A stretch of 64,000 bases of DNA from Cheilinus undulatus (taxonomy: Eukaryota; Chordata; Actinopteri; Labriformes; Labridae), in contig NC_054882.1 of the NCBI RefSeq assembly GCF_018320785.1, positions 27,904,719 through 27,968,718 of the forward strand, read 5' to 3'. Position numbers and translations under genes: made by a program. Below are positions 56,461 through 64,000 of this stretch, piece after piece; within the stretch, counting starts at the first letter, position 1; the number at the start of each line of letters is the position of its first letter. Under the pieces are notes generated by a model that worked only from the letters and a program-made list of their open reading frames with translations, did no database searches and was not told the DNA's origin.

Positions 56461-58207
56461 CTATCATTGACAATAACTTGCAGTTTACCTGTCAGCAGCA
56501 ACACTGATCATGTAGACAGACTAAAACACAAAAATATGTATTGTAAGCATGATACGTTGTTTTGTTTTGTTAAAACCAGGGTATAGACTGGTGAAATCCA
56601 GGACATATTTTGGGTTTATTAAAAATGAGCAAGTTAGGGAGCTTAAAATTGAGATGGTCCCAGCTGAACCAGGATGTGCGGTCGCCCTAAAATAACTACC
56701 TCAATTAGCTAGCTAGCTGTGGGATGATTTTATTGGCATAATGATGGCTGAATACTTAGACATACTGTACAACCGCTCATAAATACCAACTCTGTGAAAT
56801 AGATTTTTAACAAGTACTTGGTCGACTACACAAGAAAGTAGTCAGCTAGCTACCCAGCTAGTTAGGCTAGGTTAGCAAACTAGCAAGTTACATTAGCTAA
56901 CCAACTTCAATATTTTTGGGATTCAACTTAAGAAGTTATTTGATGGCACTTTGAAAACTTTGACTGTACACTGTTTATTAAATATCTTAAAAACTAACTG
57001 GTTCCTGAATTTAGACTATTAAAGGTAGAGTGTTTGAACAAGAAAACCGAGGGGTCTGGTAGCCATCTTGGATTTCATGGCCCAAATCTTATTTCCCTCT
57101 ACATTTGAAAGCAAACCTTACAAAAAAATGCTTTTAGTTTGAGACTCTTTTTATCAAGTGTACATTATGTTTTCAAATTAGAGCTTATCTGCTCCACTAT
57201 CATAATTTGACTATGTGTTGAGAATTGTAGACAACGGTTTATATCCTCGATTCTCCTATACCAGATTTACACTAAAGGTTTTTCTACTACAAGGTAACTT
57301 CAGTTTCCTGAAAAATCTTTTTTTTTTTTGTTGTTATGACTGTCCAGGAAATTTGTTTATCTTCACTTCACTGTGATCACACCCTGCAGATTAAACTCAT
57401 CTAAGTGTTTGAGACAAATGTCTCAGCGCTCAGCAGCTCTGACTGTGTCTTGGCTGTGTTCACTGCCTCTGCAGGACTGCTCAGGTCCACGTCTGGGGCT
57501 CTGCAGCTGGTCTGAGACAGGAGAGGGCCCCCCCCACCACCACCACCCGGGGCCCCTGGGCAGATGGTAGAGTCTCTGGAGCAGATGTTGACAGCCAGGG
57601 CTCACAGTCTGTCTTTTTTGGCCAGCTGTAGTGCAAAGCGGCACACGGCGAGAGCGAGCTTTGGCCCAGTGTGGCGCTCACCTGACAAGCATCCCTCTCT
57701 AACCTGACTCCAGCTGCACGGCCCCAAACAGAACACAGAGCTGGAGGCTGCAGCTTGGCTCCCCTGGGTGTGAGGAGCATGCCACTCATGTAGAGTACAG
57801 AGTACAGACTACAAGCCAATGGAATAATGCATTAGCTCCCATATATGTTCTACTTTAGAGACACCCTTTTGTTTTACATATAAGCAGAAATATTGAGTCA
57901 GTAATGCTTTATTAATTTATTTTGTCACTCTGTGAAAGTGCACAGAAACAGGCCTGCAGCTTGCTATGCTGTGCATACACTCTGCAGCTGCCTGTCACAG
58001 TGCTTCAGCTTGCGTTCTCCTCACTGGATGCACCACCACCCTGCTGCAGCTGCACAAAAAGCATACAACCATAACCAAACAAGTTTCACAAACAAAAAAC
58101 TAAAGGAGAATTGAGGTGAAAGCAAAGGAGCACACAGGACAAGGTTAATCAACTAGATCACATTGTGGCTCAAACACAGTTTAGATTTTCAACCAATCCC
58201 TTCAGAA

Positions 58208-58230
58208 CAAAATAAATAAATAAATAAAAA
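58208..58230. repeat. (AAAT)n microsatellite
   Basis: Four to five AAAT units. Confidence 0.85.
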
Positions 58231-59275
58231 CATTTTTGGAGGAGCCATACCTTAAACCAACCAAGCATGGTTTCCCTTTGGATCAAGCTTTGAATTAATA
58301 TGACCTGGATAGCTGAGAATTTTCACTGACAAAAATAATGTTTCTAATGATTCTAGAGAATTTTTTGAAGAAGGTCTTGAACTGGTAAAGGGCAGGGGTT
58401 TTTGCTCATATGAGGGTGGGGAGTGTAACTGTGGCAGAGGTCAGGGCTGAAGAAACAGGTCCAACCTGTTGACTACAAGCCCCCTCACAGAGCTGAGAGC
58501 AGGAGTTACCTAAGTGGAGGGAAAACCAGCGTGTTTAAAAGGGAAAAATCTCCAAATTGTACAGGATGTAACAGCTTAGATCTTGAGCGTGTAAATTGAC
58601 TTAATCACACCATTTTAAATAACCCTCTACCAATGTCAAATCAGACCTTATAGGCATGCCCCTCTTTTTCAGCTTTAACTTGAAGATATTTATTGAAATC
58701 AGTAGGCAGCAGGGTTTCTACCATGTCCCCTTCCTCTGCAATAACCTTCCTGTACTTATCATACTGTCTGACTCTGCTGAGGACAATAGATCCGAACTAA
58801 ACACTCATCTTCTCACTTAGTTTTCACTTGACTCCTTTGATTTAAGCTATTAAACCATATACTTGCATTGAAGGGATGCCTTTTCTCATAGACACTGACT
58901 GCAGCAACAAACAGAGGTTTTTGGGTAAGTTACAGTTCCTGTAAGTACTGTTCCATGGGACGTTTGTTTTTAATGCATTTGCTTTTCTTTTTATAAACCT
59001 TGAAAACATATAGGTCCTAAATCGCAAGTGAATCTTGTGACTATGGTGAGCTGTAGATAAATGGAGCAAAATGAAACTATAACGCCATCTAGCGGCCTTA
59101 GGACCGAAGCGTTTTGTGTTAAAATTAAAACTGTTGATATTAAATCTATATACCAGAGTATTTCGTTTGCCAACTTAGAGCAATAGTTAAGATAGACTTC
59201 GAATTAAAGTATTTCACTAAAATGTTTACTTAGCCTATTGCTATCTTATTTAGCTTTAAATATAGTAATAAGTCG

Positions 59276-59317
<42 letters not shown>
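59276..59317. repeat. (AAT)n microsatellite
   Basis: About 14 uninterrupted AAT/ATA units. Confidence 0.95.
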
Positions 59318-60099
59318 TCTGAAAATAATTATTTCACGAATTATTTGCCACTGCTAATTAAGTTCGTTGTTACAAAGCTTGATTGTCCAATTTTACCTTT
59401 AAACTGACAAATTATCCTGTCTATTGATTGTCACACCATGCCAACGTGAAACAGGATAAACAAAGTCCCGTCGGCTGTGAATACAGCCAAAGATCGCATA
59501 TAGTAATAACGAGTCGCTGAAAATTCGAGACCGGTTATTCGGCGCTCATCATCATCAAGGATACTTACCATTGACTTAGATGTGATAAAAGAAAAGCGGG
59601 AGAAAAAAGCTCACAACAAACAACCAGCTTTGCATGTTCATTCTTGACAGTTATTCTTTTTGTATCCAAATTTCTTTCAAATAATACAGTAAGATCTAAA
59701 AATATGCTGAAATACATAAAGTTAAAAAGACAATATTGCCTTTGGTACGATTATTTTTATAACACTTCTACCAATATTCACATTTGGGGTCGAACACCTT
59801 TGAATTAAAGTTATTTTTACATGAAAATATAATTAAAATAAATATCCATAAAACTGATGTTTTTAATTTTATTGATTGTTTTTTCAGAGTGGACTGGCAT
59901 TTTGGCGTTGACGTAAGTCCTCGATAATCTTGTTAAAATACACAACACAGACTTAAAATGTCCAGATTTAACGTAATTAGTGAATAAATAAATGAATACT
60001 TTTTAAGTAGAGGACTTGTGCCCCCATATGTTTAACACATTATTAACATAAAGTGTTAATTCCTACACAAAAAAATAATCATAATGCTTGATACATATC

Positions 60100-60260
60100 T
60101 TTTATGTATGCTTCTCGTGGTTAGTTTTGCTGCTCTGCTCCTACTTATTACGTCTTACTCCTACTTCCAACACGGATTTCAGTTTTTACACGGGTTTACA
60201 ATATCTAAAAAACAATCAGAGTGAGAGCTCTTACCTCACCGACCCTCTCAGCTTAAACTC
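60100..60260 (+). promoter_or_regulatory. cep170b: Probable cep170b promoter region
   Basis: Lies just upstream of the CpG-richer leader exon; CpGs increase from about 60110 ('cttctcgtgg', 'attacgtctt', 'acacggattt', 'acacgggttt'). No TATA box in a clear position. The start site is not known. Confidence 0.35.
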
Positions 60261-60490
60261 GTAAAGCGTTTGATGGGACTTGTCTGGCTACGTCACCCTG
60301 TCGGCAGAAGAGGCGTTGGAGGAGAGTTTCAGCCGCTTGTCATTCCCAGTGGAAGAAGAGGGTGTGGACGACATTTACCTGTACAGTGTCACCTGGTGCT
60401 CTTGTTATTCATGTCTGTCGTCGAATTTCTTCTGCTGTAAGACGTTGAACACTGGCTTCACTGAGGAGCTGGACAGAGCAGGCGATAAAG
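60200..60490 (+). other. cep170b: Probable 5' UTR exon of cep170b
   Basis: Ends with the strong donor 'GATAAAG|GTATGT' at 60490, 935 bp upstream of the acceptor of coding exon 1 on the same strand. CpG-rich relative to its surroundings. It holds an upstream ATG at 60273 that opens a 55-codon frame ending at 60440. The 5' limit is approximate. Confidence 0.5.
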
Positions 60491-61381
60491 GTATGTCCTG
60501 TTGGGAGCAAACCCTTGGAAAAAGCTTGTTTCGGTCTATTCGCAGACGTTAGCTTAACGACCTCAGTGTAACCGACGGATTCAAACAGTGAGCAAATGGG
60601 GAAATAAGTGTTGCCATTAAGATACAATAAGCAGGCTGTAATTTAAAATACATAAACTCTTTCTATGGCTAATATTTCCCTCGCGTAATATTGAGGTAGC
60701 AGAGGTAACACAGGAAGTAAACGTAGGCTATGGAAGTTTATGTTGTAAGCTAGCGTTGCTCTCAGGCTCCACTTTGCAACAGGTTTCCCAGCATGCTTCA
60801 TTGAACAGTCACTCTTTATAACGTAATTTACATAAGCTGTGTGTTTTATTCAATGGCAAATAAAAGAAATGTGGGCTGTGCGGACATACCGAGACTTCTG
60901 TTCACACCTGGTCGTGTCTTACAAGTCTGACTATAACAAGTTCAATGTGTTTGTTTAAACGAATTAATTGAATAGAAAACACAGACAGGCTGGAATTAGT
61001 TGTATAAACAGGTCTTATTAAGGTGACACGATGACTTCCCCTCAATAATCTCCACTTTGAAGCATGCTGTAACAACTGCAGCGTTTTTAGGAGACCTGCT
61101 ACTAAGTAAGGACACAAGTAATAAAGTTAGAAAATGGTGCTAAATGCCACTTAGATCAGTCATTTAATCTTCAGGCTGCCCTGCCTTAAAGTCTTCCTGG
61201 TCCGATTTGCTGCATTGTTGCTTCACAGGTCTCTCATATTTTGTGGTGGTTTAATTTTCATTTTGTATGAGCATAATTGAAGTTTTTGGATAGGTTTAGG
61301 TGTAGGGTTATTAGATGTGACAGATATATGATGTTGTCTTGTAAGCTACTGGATGTCAAAAATTCCTCAAGATAAGTAAAG

Positions 61382-61423
<42 letters not shown>

Positions 61424-61424
61424 G
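60491..61424 (+). other. cep170b: cep170b first intron
   Basis: 934 bp. The last 115 bp are a retroelement-like tail with a (TATC)n run that abuts the acceptor. Nothing else was recognised. Confidence 0.55.
61310..61424 (+). mobile_element. LINE-like 3' tail ending in (TATC)n
   Basis: 'cttgtaagctactggatg', 'attcctcaagataagtaaagta' and then the tetranucleotide tail is the common pattern of fish LINE 3' ends ('..ggataaataaagtatctatc'). The body is short (5'-truncated). The (TATC)n run is 61382-61422. Confidence 0.55.

Positions 61425-64000
<2,576 letters not shown>

Larger units (their letters stand above)
55206..60190. other. akt1-cep170b intergenic region
   Basis: No gene was recognised. 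Contains a SINE-like remnant at 55335-55430, a deletion derivative of Tc1 family 2 at 56005-56460, (AAAT)n at 58208-58230, and (AAT)n at 59276-59317. The remainder is mainly AT-rich unique sequence, with a GC-richer patch at 57420-57790. No zinc-finger (zbtb42-like) or sdccag8-like frame is visible. Confidence 0.6.

Overview
This is a piece of a teleost fish chromosome. The evidence is a vertebrate AKT1 gene with its 13-coding-exon structure, the first coding exon of a CEP170-family gene next to it, an AT-rich background, and many interspersed repeats of fish type (Tc1-like and hAT-like DNA elements, tRNA-derived SINEs, LINE 3' tails). There are no prokaryotic features, and the sequence does not allow a species call.

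Layout. Positions 1-3450 are upstream flank: a broken Tc1-like element at the left edge, a SINE and an inverted repeat. About 3450-55205 is akt1 on the + strand. It has a probable non-coding first exon ending at 3868, a start codon at 8853, thirteen coding exons and a stop at 53529-53531. The 3' UTR has two candidate poly(A) signals, at 54070 and 55184. The spliced CDS is 1422 nt and predicts 473 residues: a PH domain, a kinase domain and an AGC C-terminal tail with the hydrophobic motif. All key residues are present (E17, R25, W80, R86, K172, D267, DFG 285-287, T301, T443 and S466 in fish numbering, 7 lower than human from the kinase domain on). Positions 55206-60190 are intergenic. From about 60200 to the right edge is the 5' part of a cep170b-like gene: a probable 5' UTR exon ending at 60490, and coding exon 1 at 61458-61562, which encodes the first 35 residues (start of the FHA domain). 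The rest of that gene lies outside the window.

The introns, especially intron 2 (26 kb), intron 8, intron 9 and intron 13, hold nearly all the mobile DNA. Three copies of one Tc1-like family (1-540, about 40575-41930, 51862-53321) and three copies or fragments of a second (44871-46422, 56005-56460, 31785-31985) are all decayed. Two small hAT-like elements show 8-bp target duplications, exact at 31073-31681 and approximate at 49857-50540. A long foldback element sits at 13837-15187. Nested insertions are visible: a SINE in the end of the Tc1 copy at 51.9 kb, and a LINE tail with a perfect 8-bp duplication in the Tc1 copy at 46.2 kb.

How the genes relate: akt1 encodes the PI3K-responsive AGC kinase and cep170b a centrosome/microtubule protein. 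They do not form an operon; their linkage is old vertebrate synteny. I found no clearly new biological system. The most useful leads are the shortened akt1 PH-kinase linker, the cep170b splice acceptor built on a retroelement/microsatellite tail, the tandem akt1-cep170b arrangement, the foldback element with related reading frames in both arms, and an intronic TATA/AP-1/palindrome cluster.
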